Source of the DNA: Phycisphaerae bacterium
GTDB taxonomy: Bacteria; Planctomycetota; Phycisphaerae; Phycisphaerales; UBA1924
Assembly (NCBI GenBank): GCA_016793805.1
Contig: JAEUIZ010000057.1
Location: forward strand, 1 to 64,000
DNA length: 64,000 nt
Direction of reading: 5' to 3'
The position numbers and the translations under genes were made by a program. A model generated the notes under the pieces. The model was given only the letters and a program-made list of their open reading frames with translations, had not been told where the DNA came from and ran no database searches. This document shows, in pieces, positions 1-8,504 of the stretch. Position 1 is the stretch's first letter. Every line of letters begins with the position of its first letter.

Positions 1-66
1 AGACGGGGGCGGCAACAATGGTTCGATCTCTTCCCACAACGCTTCCGGGAGCAGCTCCGCCGCCAT
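1..66 (-). CDS. IS transposase N-terminus (partial, DUF4096-like)
   Basis: Only the first 22 codons are in the window, reading MAAELLPEALWEEIEPLLP and then prolines. This 'LP..LW..IEPLLPPP' opening is the usual start of IS5/IS1182-type transposases, which bind the element ends through an N-terminal DUF4096 domain and cut with a DDE nuclease. The start is well supported by GGAGG about seven bases upstream. The gene reads away from cheX and out of the window. Whether it is intact cannot be judged. Confidence 0.7.
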   Translation of the reverse strand, partial: MAAELLPEALWEEIEPLLPPPS

Positions 67-136
67 GATCGTGCCTCCTTGCACTGGTGTTGACGGCATT
101 GCTCATCGGTCGATACTCACGTTCTGAAACAGTCTC
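1..136 (-). mobile_element. Right-hand end of an IS5/IS1182-like insertion sequence, partial
   Basis: Read on the minus strand, the element starts with GAGACTGTTTCAGAACG (136 down to 120), runs through an untranslated leader with a GGAGG ribosome site and enters a transposase at 66 that leaves the window at base 1. A terminus beginning GAGACTGTT fits the inverted repeats of the IS5/IS1182 group, but the other end is outside the window, so the repeat cannot be confirmed. The bases next to it, TTAG at 137-140, contain the cheX stop codon and could be part of the target duplication. That boundary is an inference. Confidence 0.6.
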
Positions 137-637
137 TTAGGCGGCGGCCCCGGTTGCAGGGGCGGTCTGGGCGGCGGTGTTCGGCACGCGGATCGCGACC
201 TCGATCACGAAGTCTCCGCAGTCCGTGCTGCACGGGATCGAGATGCACGGGGTGTCCTTGGGACTGGCCACGACGTGCCCGGCGCCGCGCACCACGCTCG
301 GGCACGAGATCGACGCCTTGCGTCCGCCGAAGAGCGCCTTGGCCCCGCCCGTGACCATGTTCACGATCTCGCCGATCGCGTCCGGGAAGTCCGGGTGCGA
401 CGCGGGCATGTCGGTCCCGGCGAGGATCGACGCGACGCGGCTGGCGGTCGCCTCGGGGAAACTGATGACGACGGTCCCGACGATGTCGCCGGACATCCCG
501 ATGATGCCCGAGACGTCGTTGGGGGCCTGGGCCGTGTCCTTCAGGGTCGGCGCCCCCACCCGCACCTCGAGTTGCATCATCGTCTGGAAGACGTTTCGGA
601 TGCTCGTGACGAACGCCTTGATGCACTGCTGGTCCAT
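137..637 (-). CDS. cheX: CheX-type chemotaxis phosphatase
   Basis: 166-residue CheX/CheC-family protein, expected to dephosphorylate phospho-CheY and so end the chemotactic signal. The family signature is visible as FPDAIGEIVNMVTGGAK at about residues 84-100, where Glu90 and Asn93 match the catalytic E-x-x-N pair. A second hydrophobic segment (residues 50-60) is the typical dimer strand. The start has a good ribosome site (AGGAG about seven bases upstream). It is the last gene of the chemotaxis operon, 21 bases after cheA. Its TAA stop abuts the insertion sequence on the left, so the last few residues (an Ala-rich tail) could have been altered by the insertion. Confidence 0.9.
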   Translation of the reverse strand: MDQQCIKAFVTSIRNVFQTMMQLEVRVGAPTLKDTAQAPNDVSGIIGMSGDIVGTVVISFPEATASRVASILAGTDMPASHPDFPDAIGEIVNMVTGGAKALFGGRKASISCPSVVRGAGHVVASPKDTPCISIPCSTDCGDFVIEVAIRVPNTAAQTAPATGAAA

Positions 638-658
638 GCGCTTCTCCTGGTGCGCGCC

Positions 659-2923
659 CTAAGCGGCAACCTTGCGATCATGCCTCCGGAAGAGTTCTGC
701 CACGTCGACGATCAGGCTCACCCCGCCGTCCTCGCGGACGGTCGCCCCGCTGATCGGGCCGGTCTGCTCGCAGACGTCGCTCAGGGGCTTGACGACGATC
801 TCCTGCTGCCCGATGAGGCGCGTGACCATGAGCCCGATGCGGCGTTCCCCGCTGGCGAGCACGACCGCGAACGGTGACGCCGCGCTCCGCGCCTTGGGCA
901 GCCCGAAGACCTCTGGCCCGCGCACCAGCGGGAGCACCGTGTCGCGCAGGCGCATCACCGGCTGCTGGCGCACCGTGCGGACCTGCTCCGGGTCCGGGCG
1001 GACGATCTCGAGGATGCTGTCGAGCGGGACGGCGAGGACCTCCTCGCCCACGCCGATCATCATGGCGGGCATGATCGCGACCGTGAGCGGGATCTTGATC
1101 GAGACGGTCGTGCCCTTCCCGGGCTCGCTCGTGAGGTCGATCGTGCCCTTGGTGCGCTCGATGTTGGTGCGCACCACGTCCATGCCGACCCCGCGGCCCG
1201 AGACGTCGCTGACCTGATCGGCCGTCGAGAAGCCCGCGGCGAAGATGAAGCGGAAGACCTCGCGGTCGGACATCGCGGCGACTTCCTCGCGCGTCGCCAG
1301 GCCTCGCTCGATCGCCTTGGTCGCGAGTTTCTCGCGGATCAGCCCGCGGCCGTCGTCGCCGACCTCGACCACGACGTGGCTGCCCCGGTTGGCCGCGCTG
1401 AGCCGGATGGTCCCGACCTCGGGCTTGCCCGCCGCGACTCGGGCCTCGGGTGTCTCGATGCCGTGGTCCGCGGAGTTGCGCATGAGGTGGACGAGGGGGT
1501 CGCCGAGTTCTTCGAGGATCGAGCGATCGACCTCGGTGTCCCCGCCCTCGATGACCAGTTCGATCTTCTTTCCGAGTTTCTGGCTCAGGTCGCGCACCAG
1601 CCGCGGGTAGCGCCCGAAGAGTTTGTCCAGCGGCTGCATCCGCGTGCGCATCACGGCGACCTGGATGTCGCCCGTGACGCGCTCGATCGCGCCCGAGGTG
1701 GTGACGAGGTCCTCGGCGAGTTCGGGGGCCGCGCCGCTCGCGGCGGCGCGCCGCGCGAGCGCCCCGATCCGGTTCTTCTGCAGCACCAGTTCGCCCACGA
1801 GATTCATCAGCGTCTCGAGCCGCTCCACGTCCACGCGGATCGTCTGCTCGCCCGCGTGCGACTTGGTGTGCTCGGCCTTCGCGTGCTCGGCCTTGGGATG
1901 GTCGGGCTTGGCGTGCTCGGTCTTTGCTGCGGGTGTCGCCGCGGTCGGCGCAGCGGTCCCTTGCTCGTTGTGCTCGTCGGGCTCCGGCTTCTCGGTTGCG
2001 GCGGGGCTCGTGCCCGCGTGGGCGACCCCGTCGACCGCCAGCACCTGCGCCGCGTCAGCGGTGGGCGGGACGACTGCCTCGGGCGGCAGCGTTTCGTCGG
2101 CGAGGATGGCACGCAGGCGCGCCGCAAGCGGGTCGCTCTCGCACGGCGTGGTCTGTCGGCGTGCCAGCGCCTCGGCCTGGGCCCGCAGCAGGCACGCGCA
2201 CCCGCGGAGCCGCGCGACGACCTGAGGCCGGCGGTCCGGCGCCACCTGGGCCGCGCCCTCGGCGCCCTCGATGATCAGGCGCGAAAGCCGGATGATCGGC
2301 TCGAGTTCGAAGAAGGCCACCGCGCTCACCAATCCCTCGCACAACTCGACGACCTCGTCGAGCGGCTTGTCGGGATCGGCCCAGCAGCCCTCGATCACGC
2401 GCCCGATCGACTCCACCGCCTCCGTCACCTCGGGGACCAGGAACTCGACCAGCGACTCTTGCTCCGGGCGGAGCGTGAGCGCGTTGGCGGGTGCAGCCTT
2501 GGGCGCGGGCGCCTCCGATTCCGCGGCCGCGCCACCGCCCTCGCCGAAGCGGATCAGGCCCGAGACCAGCGCGGGGTCCGGCGTGTCGAGCGTCGCACCC
2601 TCTCGGACCTGGTCCATCTGCCGCTTGATGGTGTCGACCGCCGCCAGGAGCAGGTTCATCGCGTTCGCATCGATGGTGACCGAGCCTCCACGGGCCGCGT
2701 TGAGCGCGGACTCGGCGGCGTGCGCGATCTCCACCAGATGCGACAGGTTCAGGAACGAGGCGCTCCCCTTGATCGTGTGCAGGGACCGGAACACGCGGTT
2801 CAGGAGGTCCGGGTCCGTCGGGGTGCGCTCGAGCACCACGAGGTCGGCCTCGAGCGACTCGAGGAGTTCGCCCGACTCGGTGAGAAAGTCGTTGAGGATG
2901 TCGGCGCCGAATCCCGCGCTCAT
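659..2923 (-). CDS. cheA: Chemotaxis histidine kinase CheA
   Basis: 754-residue CheA, the array kinase that phosphorylates itself and passes phosphate to response regulators. Domain order: Hpt domain with phospho-His49 (RSLHTIKGSA); a second four-helix-like segment at about 150-255 that resembles an Hpt domain but has no His at the expected place; a linker with an E-H-x-K-x pentapeptide repeat (336-356, His every five residues); dimerisation helices from about 361 (LETLMNLVGELV); a HATPase domain (N box LMRNSADHG, then VGDDGRGL); and a C-terminal CheW-like domain. There is no recognisable P2 CheY-docking domain. The start was chosen at MSAGFGADIL because it overlaps the cheR stop as ATGA and begins directly before the Hpt helix. 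Confidence 0.95.
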   Translation of the reverse strand: MSAGFGADILNDFLTESGELLESLEADLVVLERTPTDPDLLNRVFRSLHTIKGSASFLNLSHLVEIAHAAESALNAARGGSVTIDANAMNLLLAAVDTIKRQMDQVREGATLDTPDPALVSGLIRFGEGGGAAAESEAPAPKAAPANALTLRPEQESLVEFLVPEVTEAVESIGRVIEGCWADPDKPLDEVVELCEGLVSAVAFFELEPIIRLSRLIIEGAEGAAQVAPDRRPQVVARLRGCACLLRAQAEALARRQTTPCESDPLAARLRAILADETLPPEAVVPPTADAAQVLAVDGVAHAGTSPAATEKPEPDEHNEQGTAAPTAATPAAKTEHAKPDHPKAEHAKAEHTKSHAGEQTIRVDVERLETLMNLVGELVLQKNRIGALARRAAASGAAPELAEDLVTTSGAIERVTGDIQVAVMRTRMQPLDKLFGRYPRLVRDLSQKLGKKIELVIEGGDTEVDRSILEELGDPLVHLMRNSADHGIETPEARVAAGKPEVGTIRLSAANRGSHVVVEVGDDGRGLIREKLATKAIERGLATREEVAAMSDREVFRFIFAAGFSTADQVSDVSGRGVGMDVVRTNIERTKGTIDLTSEPGKGTTVSIKIPLTVAIMPAMMIGVGEEVLAVPLDSILEIVRPDPEQVRTVRQQPVMRLRDTVLPLVRGPEVFGLPKARSAASPFAVVLASGERRIGLMVTRLIGQQEIVVKPLSDVCEQTGPISGATVREDGGVSLIVDVAELFRRHDRKVAA

Positions 2924-3777
2924 CCTTTGACCCCCTTGGGCGCGTGCTCGTAGGCGAACGCCTGCGCCGCCTGCAACTGGACGATCGGGACGTTCAGCCC
3001 GCGGACGGACTCGGAGTGCCCGAGGAACAGCCGGCCGTCGGGCGCCATCTGCTCGGCGAGCGTGCGGAGCACCTGCGTCTTGCCCGCGTCGTCGAAGTAG
3101 ATGAGGACGTTGCGGCAGAAGATGATGTCCCAGACCCCGTGCCGGCGGGCCGCCATCTTGTCCTTGAGGTTCATGACCTCGAACGCGACCATCGAGCGAA
3201 CGACGGGGTCGATGGTGTACGTCTCGCCCTGCTTGCGGAAGTACCTGTGGAGGACGGTCTCGGGCGTCCCGCGGATCGAGTACGACGTGTACGCGCCCTC
3301 GGTGGCGACGTTGAGGGCCTTCTCCGAGATGTCGGTCCCGAGGATCTCGATCTTCCAGTCGGCGAGGCGGATGCCCAGCGTGCGGTGGACGAGGATCGCG
3401 AGGGTGAAGGGCTCCTCGCCGGAGGAGCACGCGGCGGACCAGATCCGAAGCCGCTTCACGCCCCGCCGCTTCTCGAGGATCGCCGGGAGCGTCTCTCGCT
3501 CGAAGTACTCGAGTTGCGGGACGTTGCGGAAGAAGGAGGTCTCATTGATCGTGATACGGTTGAACATCTCCTGGAACTCCTCGGCCTGGTAGGGTCCGAT
3601 GGAGAGGAGGTCCGCGTACTGGGAGTAGTTCTCGATCTCGAGCTCGCCGAGCCGCTGCGACAGCCGCGACTCGAGCACGTACTTCTTGGCGTCGGGGAAG
3701 TGGATCCCGGAGCGGTCGTAGATGATCTGGCGGAGCCGGTGGAACTCGGCGGTGGACATGGCGGCGACGGTGGGCAT
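2920..3777 (-). CDS. cheR: CheR protein-glutamate methyltransferase
   Basis: 285-residue receptor methyltransferase that adds methyl groups to glutamates of methyl-accepting proteins using S-adenosylmethionine. An N-terminal helical domain (residues about 10-85) precedes the Rossmann-type domain. Visible motifs are the substrate-facing ETSFFR segment, the SAM site IWSAACSSGEEPFT and the IIFCRNVLIYFD strand-turn. I placed the start at MPTVAAM; a start 22 codons upstream is possible but adds an unrelated Arg-rich tail. Its stop overlaps the cheA start by four bases (ATGA), so the two are probably translationally coupled. cheW lies 41 bases upstream. Confidence 0.93.
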   Translation of the reverse strand: MPTVAAMSTAEFHRLRQIIYDRSGIHFPDAKKYVLESRLSQRLGELEIENYSQYADLLSIGPYQAEEFQEMFNRITINETSFFRNVPQLEYFERETLPAILEKRRGVKRLRIWSAACSSGEEPFTLAILVHRTLGIRLADWKIEILGTDISEKALNVATEGAYTSYSIRGTPETVLHRYFRKQGETYTIDPVVRSMVAFEVMNLKDKMAARRHGVWDIIFCRNVLIYFDDAGKTQVLRTLAEQMAPDGRLFLGHSESVRGLNVPIVQLQAAQAFAYEHAPKGVKG

Positions 3778-3818
3778 TCGGGTGGTCTCTCGCTCGTGGT
3801 CTGGTGTTGCGGCTCGGC

Positions 3819-4343
3819 TCAGGCCTGGGCGCCCGCGGCGCATGCCGACTCGACCATGTCCGTCGTCACGACGCGGGCGAGGTCGAGGAGGATGAGGAGG
3901 CGGTCGTCGAGTTTCCCGACACCCGCGATGAAGTCCGAGTTGGCCGAGCAGACCATGGCCGGCGCGGGCTCGACGATCTTGCTCGAGATGCGGAGCACCT
4001 CGTGGACCCGATCGACGATGAACCCGACCACCGTCGAGTGAACCTCAACGACCACGATCCGGTTGTGCTCGTTCCGCTCGGCGGGCTGCATCCCGAAGAC
4101 GCGGCGGAGGTCGAGCACGGGGATGATCCGCCCGCGCAGGTTGATCACGCCCTCGACGCCCTTGGGGCTCTCGGGCACCGCGGTCAGCCGCATCATCCGG
4201 TTGATCTCTTTGACCGTCAGGATGTCGACCGCGAACTCCTCGTTGCCCAGGACGAAGGTCACGAGTTGCAGTTGCTGCTCGCCCCCATCGGCCTGCGGGC
4301 CGCTGGCGTCCGATTTCGTCTGCGCCGGCGCTTCCGTCGTCAT
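3819..4343 (-). CDS. cheW: CheW chemotaxis coupling protein
   Basis: 174-residue adaptor that links CheA to receptors in the array. After a polar N-terminal tail of about 24 residues comes the CheW fold: LQLVTFVLGNEEFAVDI, then VKEINRMM, GVINLRGRIIPVLDLRR and a C-terminal hydrophobic strand GKLDDRLLILLDLARVV. These are the classical family motifs. The start overlaps the cheB stop as ATGA, so no separate ribosome site is needed. The C-terminal Ala/Gly tail is not conserved. Confidence 0.95.
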   Translation of the reverse strand: MTTEAPAQTKSDASGPQADGGEQQLQLVTFVLGNEEFAVDILTVKEINRMMRLTAVPESPKGVEGVINLRGRIIPVLDLRRVFGMQPAERNEHNRIVVVEVHSTVVGFIVDRVHEVLRISSKIVEPAPAMVCSANSDFIAGVGKLDDRLLILLDLARVVTTDMVESACAAGAQA

Positions 4344-5401
4344 GGCGTTCCCCCTGTGGTTTCCGCGAGCGCGGGCGACGGCCGCCCCAACGCCGCGATG
4401 GCCTGTCCGATCTGTTTCGGGTCCAGCGACGCCGAGGCGATGCCCGCGTCGTTGATGGCCCGAGGCATCCCATACACGGCGCACGTGCGTGCGCTCTGCG
4501 TCACGATCGCGCCCCCGGCCTCCTTGATCGCCCGGCCCCCGCGGAGCCCGTCCTCGCCCATCCCCGTGAGCACGACCGCGGCGCACCTGGCGCCCGCCGC
4601 CGCAGCCCCGGAGGCGAACAACTCGTCCACGCTGGGCTTGTAGAGCGCCTCGCGCGGACGGTCCGAGACCTCCAGCGCGTACCGCCCGCTCGACCAGCGC
4701 GCCACCCGCACGTGCTGACCGCCCGGGCCGATGTACGCCATTCCGGGCGCGAGCGGCATCCCGGGCTCGGCGTGGACCACGCGCACCGCGCAGTTCGCCG
4801 ACAGCCGCTCCGCCAGCATCTTGGTGAACAGCGCCGGCATGTGCTGGGCGACCACGATCGGCACCGGGAACCCCGCGGGCAGCGCCGCCAGCACTTCCTC
4901 GAGGATCGGCGGTCCGCCCGTCGACGAGCCGATCAGCACCACGTCCCGACGCGCGGTTGCCAGGCACGCGGGCGTCCCGAACGGGGGGCGCGGCGCCACG
5001 CCGGGGCGCGGCGCGATGCCCTTGACCTTGGCCAGGTACTCGCGACCGAACGCCTCCATCGCGTCCGAGGCCGTGTTCTTCGCGATGAAGTCCGCCGCCC
5101 CGAGTTTGAGGGCTTCGAGCGACTCCTTGCTCCCCTTGACCGTGAGCGTCGAGCACATGAGGACCGCGGGCGTGGGCGGGGTCCCGGCCTTCAGACGCTT
5201 GAGCGTGGAGAGGCCGTCGAGCACCGGCATTTCCACGTCCAGCGTCACCACGTCCGGCTTCTCCTTCGCGATCAGGTCCAGGGCCTCCTGCCCGTTCTTC
5301 GCGGTCCCGATCAGGGCCAGCGCCGCGTCGGACTGCACGAACTTCGAGAGCGCCGAGCACATCACCAGGGAGTCGTCAACAACCAACACACGGATGGGCA
5401 T
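4340..5401 (-). CDS. cheB: CheB receptor methylesterase/response regulator
   Basis: 353-residue CheB: a receiver domain followed by a methylesterase/deamidase domain that removes receptor methyl groups during adaptation. Receiver residues are visible as VVDDS at 7-11, phospho-acceptor Asp55 in VTLDVEMP, and the K of LMCSTLT..KGS. The esterase has the nucleophile motif GSSTGGP, the catalytic His in VAQHMPALFT and the Asp loop LTGMGEDGLRG. The start at MPIRVLVVDD immediately precedes the first beta strand. It lies 106 bases downstream of the receptor gene, across a GC hairpin, and overlaps cheW by four bases. Confidence 0.95.
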   Translation of the reverse strand: MPIRVLVVDDSLVMCSALSKFVQSDAALALIGTAKNGQEALDLIAKEKPDVVTLDVEMPVLDGLSTLKRLKAGTPPTPAVLMCSTLTVKGSKESLEALKLGAADFIAKNTASDAMEAFGREYLAKVKGIAPRPGVAPRPPFGTPACLATARRDVVLIGSSTGGPPILEEVLAALPAGFPVPIVVAQHMPALFTKMLAERLSANCAVRVVHAEPGMPLAPGMAYIGPGGQHVRVARWSSGRYALEVSDRPREALYKPSVDELFASGAAAAGARCAAVVLTGMGEDGLRGGRAIKEAGGAIVTQSARTCAVYGMPRAINDAGIASASLDPKQIGQAIAALGRPSPALAETTGGTP

Positions 5402-5463
5402 GGTCGGGTTCCTGAGCATGTTCCGATGGCACGCCCCTATCGGGCCGATGCCGCGGAAGATGT

Positions 5464-5486
5464 GCCCCCGGCGCGGGCCCGGGGGC
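5464..5486 (-). other. GC-rich hairpin between the receptor gene and cheB
   Basis: Perfect 8-bp inverted repeat, GCCCCCGG and CCGGGGGC, separated by seven bases. It lies in the only sizeable gap of the chemotaxis operon. No U-run follows it on the minus-strand transcript, so it is not a classical terminator. It may slow transcription or protect an mRNA end, setting the receptor-to-Che protein ratio; that role is inference. Confidence 0.45.
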
Positions 5487-5507
5487 GAGCACCCTCCCGC
5501 ATGGCCG

Positions 5508-7313
5508 TCACACCTTGAACTGGCCCACCAGGGCCCGCAGTTTCTCCGACTCGCGCGAGAGGCCCGAGGCCGCCTCCGCCGCCTGCTGGGCGGCCTGGCT
5601 GCTCTCGCGCGTCCCGGAACTGATCTGCTCCATCGACCGCGAGACCTCCTCGCTGGCCGACGCCTGCTGCTGGGCCGCGGCGGAGATGCCCTCGATTGAC
5701 GACTGCACGGTCCCGGCGCCCTGCACGATCTGCTCGAGGGCCTTCCCGGCGCTCTCGGCCAGTTCCGACCCGCGGGTCACGCGCTCGGTGCACTGCTTGA
5801 TCTTCTCGACCGCACCCTTGGTGCCCTGCTGGATGGCGCTGACGCTCTGCGCCACCTCCTGCGTGGCCTGCTGCGTGCGCTCCGCCAACTTGCGGACCTC
5901 GTCCGCCACCACCGCGAACCCGCGCCCGTGCTCCCCGGCCCGGGCCGCCTCGATCGCGGCGTTGAGCGCCAACAGGTTCGTCTGGTCCGCGATGTCGCTG
6001 ATCACCCCGAGCACCTGCCCGACGCTCTCGGCCTTGACCGCGAGTTGCTCGACCTCGCCCGCCGCCTGCGTCACCTGGTCCTTGATCTCCACCATCTCCG
6101 TCACGGTCTGGCGGACGACGTCCCCGCCCTCGTTGGCCTGCTTGCCCGCCTCGATGGCGCTGCCCGCGGCACCCGTGCTCTTGGTCGCAACCTCCTGCAC
6201 GCTGGCGGACATCTCCGTGATCGCCGCCGCCACCTGCGAGGCCGACTCCTCCTGGGCCCGCAGCGTGCCCGCCATCTCCTCGGCGCTGGCCGCGATCTCG
6301 GTGCTCGCGGCGGCCACGCTCTGCGACGCCGAACTCACCTGCGTGATCACGCCCTGCAGCGACCCGACCAGTTCGTCGAACGCGCTCGCGGTCCGACCGA
6401 TCTCGTCGTGCCGTACGATCCCCACGCGCTGCGCCAGGTTCTTGGTATCGATGATCTGCCGGGCCGTGTTGACGAGTTTCGCCAGCGGCTTGCCCATCAT
6501 GATCCGAAGCAGCCAGACGAACGCGCCGATCGATCCCAGCACGATCGGGACCGTGTACATCATCCCGCTCCGGATGAACGACGCCACGTGCGCGTCCAGC
6601 GTGCTCAGCGGCATCGCCACCTCGTACGCCCCGTGCATGTCGCCCGGCTTCCACCCCTCCATCCGGAAGCCCACCGCGTCCTTCCCGTCAATCTTGCCCT
6701 CCGCGTCCCGCGCGTCGTACCGCGCCGGATCGCCGTGGCACATCATGCACGACTCCTCGAGTTTGATCGCACGCATGTAGTGGAACGTGTTCGTGGCTAC
6801 GTCCACGCGACCGAGGCTCTCGGCCTTCCCGGCCTTCACCTGGTCCGTCAGGTCGCGGAGCATCTTCTCACGGAACGACCCCGCCGGGGGCGTGTTCTTG
6901 GAGTTCCGTGCATCGAATGCCGGGATGTGGAACTCGAGATGCTCGCGCTTCGCGGCCTCCTCGGCCGCCTTCCACCCCGCCACGACCGGGATCGTCCCGA
7001 AGAACCGGGTCTTGGAGTAGTCTCCACCTCGGGCCATTGTCTCCTCCACTTCCTGGAGGAGTTCCTGCATGTTGAACGCGCCCTCGGCCTGGAGTTTCGA
7101 CGCGTGGTTCTTGGTTTCGTCCGCGACCGCCGTGAACGCCGCCGCCTTCTCCTGCATCTGCTCCTGGATATCGTGCGCGTACCCCTGGATGAACAGGGCG
7201 TAGTTCACGCCCACCACCGCCACAAGCACGACCACGACCACCGCGATCAGTTTGGTCGAGAGGCTCAGCCGTGAGAAGAAGCCCGCGTGGGTCGTGCGTC
7301 CGTCCGTGGTCAT
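5508..7313 (-). CDS. Methyl-accepting chemotaxis protein with c-type heme sensor (DUF3365/Tll0287-like)
   Basis: 601-residue transmembrane chemoreceptor. Membrane helix 1 is at about 21-42, then a periplasmic domain of about 205 residues, helix 2 at about 252-271, a HAMP domain (about 272-325) and a long cytoplasmic signalling coil whose tip reads [22 protein letters not shown]. The sensor domain contains CMMCH at 189-193, the c-type heme attachment motif, in the context expected of the DUF3365/Tll0287 family. The likely input is redox state or a gas bound at heme; that is inference. The start is supported by GGGAGGA eight bases upstream. No CheR-tethering pentapeptide is present at the C-terminus. 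It is the first gene of the chemotaxis operon. Confidence 0.92.
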   Translation of the reverse strand: MTTDGRTTHAGFFSRLSLSTKLIAVVVVVLVAVVGVNYALFIQGYAHDIQEQMQEKAAAFTAVADETKNHASKLQAEGAFNMQELLQEVEETMARGGDYSKTRFFGTIPVVAGWKAAEEAAKREHLEFHIPAFDARNSKNTPPAGSFREKMLRDLTDQVKAGKAESLGRVDVATNTFHYMRAIKLEESCMMCHGDPARYDARDAEGKIDGKDAVGFRMEGWKPGDMHGAYEVAMPLSTLDAHVASFIRSGMMYTVPIVLGSIGAFVWLLRIMMGKPLAKLVNTARQIIDTKNLAQRVGIVRHDEIGRTASAFDELVGSLQGVITQVSSASQSVAAASTEIAASAEEMAGTLRAQEESASQVAAAITEMSASVQEVATKSTGAAGSAIEAGKQANEGGDVVRQTVTEMVEIKDQVTQAAGEVEQLAVKAESVGQVLGVISDIADQTNLLALNAAIEAARAGEHGRGFAVVADEVRKLAERTQQATQEVAQSVSAIQQGTKGAVEKIKQCTERVTRGSELAESAGKALEQIVQGAGTVQSSIEGISAAAQQQASASEEVSRSMEQISSGTRESSQAAQQAAEAASGLSRESEKLRALVGQFKV

Positions 7314-7498
7314 GGGTGTCCTCCCGAGTGTGCTCGTGTGTCTGGCGCGAGTCCCTGGTCCGTGCTGCGCTCGCGCGGACACACGGCGATCGGTTGCTCC
7401 CGACGCTCGCTTGAGTTGCCCGCGGCCCAGAGCGGAACTCATCGCTCCACGGCTCGCACAGGCCGCACAGCCAACCAGCACGGTTCCTAAGTGCGTTC

Positions 7499-8227
7499 TT
7501 AGTCTCGCGATCGCTCGCCGGATGGCTTGGACGACGCAGGCGCACGATCGACGGCGACGCGCACCGCCGCCACGAGTTCCTGCGCCGCGTTCAGCGCCTC
7601 ACTCAGACGCTCGACCATCCCCACCAGGGCCGGGTCCAGCGGCTTCTCCGCCGGTGTGTCCTGCGGCGCAGGTCCCTGGACCTCGGCAGCCCCGACGCTC
7701 AGCGGTCCCGCACCGGCAGACTGCGCGAGCGTCGGCCCGGTCCCAGCCCCTGCCGGGTCGGCGAGGATGCCCTCGGGGAGCGGCGCCGCAAGTTCCACCC
7801 CCACCGCGTGCGCACGCCCGCTCACGAATGTGCACCGCCGGACGGTGCCCTCGACCACGATCGACTCCTTGTCCTCGACCCACAGCCGCAACCGCACCTT
7901 GGTCCCGGTGTGCAGGAACACGGCATGAAAGAACCCGATGCCCTGTCTTGATAGGTCATAGGGATACACGACGGCCTTGGACGTCGCGCCCGTCGGCCCA
8001 AAGAAATCCGCCAGCGCTCGTGTTGACCAGTTCGCCCGCGGCGACCACCGTTGGCCCTCCGGCGCCGCGCCGACCGAGCCGAGTTGCGACAGCAGTCGTC
8101 GGAAGTCCTCCGTCTGCAGCCGCAGCACATCCGCGTGACCGTCCGGGGCGATGCCCTCGTGTCCCATGGCCTCGTCGCGCTGCGCCGGTGCGAACATGCG
8201 GTACCCCAGTGAAAGGACTCGCGTCAC
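7499..8227 (-). CDS. PilZ-domain protein (cyclic-di-GMP receptor candidate)
   Basis: Up to 242 residues. A PilZ fold lies at about 60-155, with an R-x-x-x-R element (RWSPR, about residue 60) and the D-x-S-x-x-G signature DLSRQG followed by hydrophobic strands. Both elements are used to bind cyclic di-GMP. The C-terminal 80 residues are Pro/Ala-rich and then helical, without a recognised domain. The GTG start at 8227 has an AGAAGG ribosome-like site too close to it; internal ATGs at residues 11 and 21 are alternatives. It lies upstream of the chemotaxis operon on the same strand, separated by 185 bases, so a role in motility control is plausible but not shown. Confidence 0.75.
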   Translation of the reverse strand: MTRVLSLGYRMFAPAQRDEAMGHEGIAPDGHADVLRLQTEDFRRLLSQLGSVGAAPEGQRWSPRANWSTRALADFFGPTGATSKAVVYPYDLSRQGIGFFHAVFLHTGTKVRLRLWVEDKESIVVEGTVRRCTFVSGRAHAVGVELAAPLPEGILADPAGAGTGPTLAQSAGAGPLSVGAAEVQGPAPQDTPAEKPLDPALVGMVERLSEALNAAQELVAAVRVAVDRAPASSKPSGERSRD

Positions 8228-8336
8228 ACCTTCTGTCGTGTGGTCAACGCTCGGACTTCATGCGTGAAGGTCACGCGCAGTCGAGCGGCGCGGCGAGCCC
8301 CCTCGCACCGCGCACAGCCGCGCAAGGCGACACAAA

Positions 8337-8366
8337 CTAATATAAACATATTGCTAACATCATTAG
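8337..8366. promoter_or_regulatory. AT-rich island with nested inverted repeats
   Basis: Thirty bases with only about a quarter G+C in a genome region that is otherwise GC-rich. CTAAT and ATTAG form the outer arms, and AATAT/ATATT an inner hairpin with a four-base loop. The position, about 110 bases upstream of the PilZ gene, suits a promoter or operator. No clear -35/-10 pair could be assigned. Confidence 0.4.
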
Positions 8367-8447
8367 GGTACCGTGGGCGAAGCGGCGTTCGACATGCCCC
8401 CTCTCCAGGGGAGATCGTGAGCCGCCGTATGAGTCTCAGCCCTCGGC

Positions 8448-8461
8448 CCGGGGTACCCCGG
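8448..8461. promoter_or_regulatory. Perfect 14-bp palindrome (candidate operator)
   Basis: CCGGGGTACCCCGG is identical on both strands, as expected for a site bound by a dimeric regulator. It sits midway in the long divergent region. No second copy was noticed nearby, so the operator reading is tentative. Confidence 0.35.
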
Positions 8462-8492
8462 TCGAGGTCTGGATCGTTCGCTCGCTCGGCTG

Positions 8493-8504
8493 CCCCCCCC
8501 CCCC
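8493..8504. repeat. 12-C homopolymer
   Basis: An uninterrupted run of twelve C in the non-coding region between two divergent genes. Comparable G/C runs occur at 40121-40167 and 60093-60107, also between divergent genes. Such runs mutate by slippage; they are also a common site of assembly error. Confidence 0.8.

Noticed and set aside
90..117. TTGACG and GATACT 16 bases apart, plus strand, in the insertion-sequence leader
   Set aside because: It would transcribe antisense into cheX; no gene fits, and the match may be chance or an outward insertion-sequence promoter. Too weak to call.
1376..2953. Long open frame opposite cheA (525 codons)
   Set aside because: It is antisense to a complete CheA with all motifs; GC-rich third positions create long shadow frames. 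Its protein is Arg/Asp-rich with no family pattern.
7314..7498. Sigma-28 or sigma-54 flagellar promoter upstream of the chemotaxis operon
   Set aside because: I looked for TAAA-N15-GCCGATAA and GG-N10-GC patterns on the minus strand and found no convincing match.
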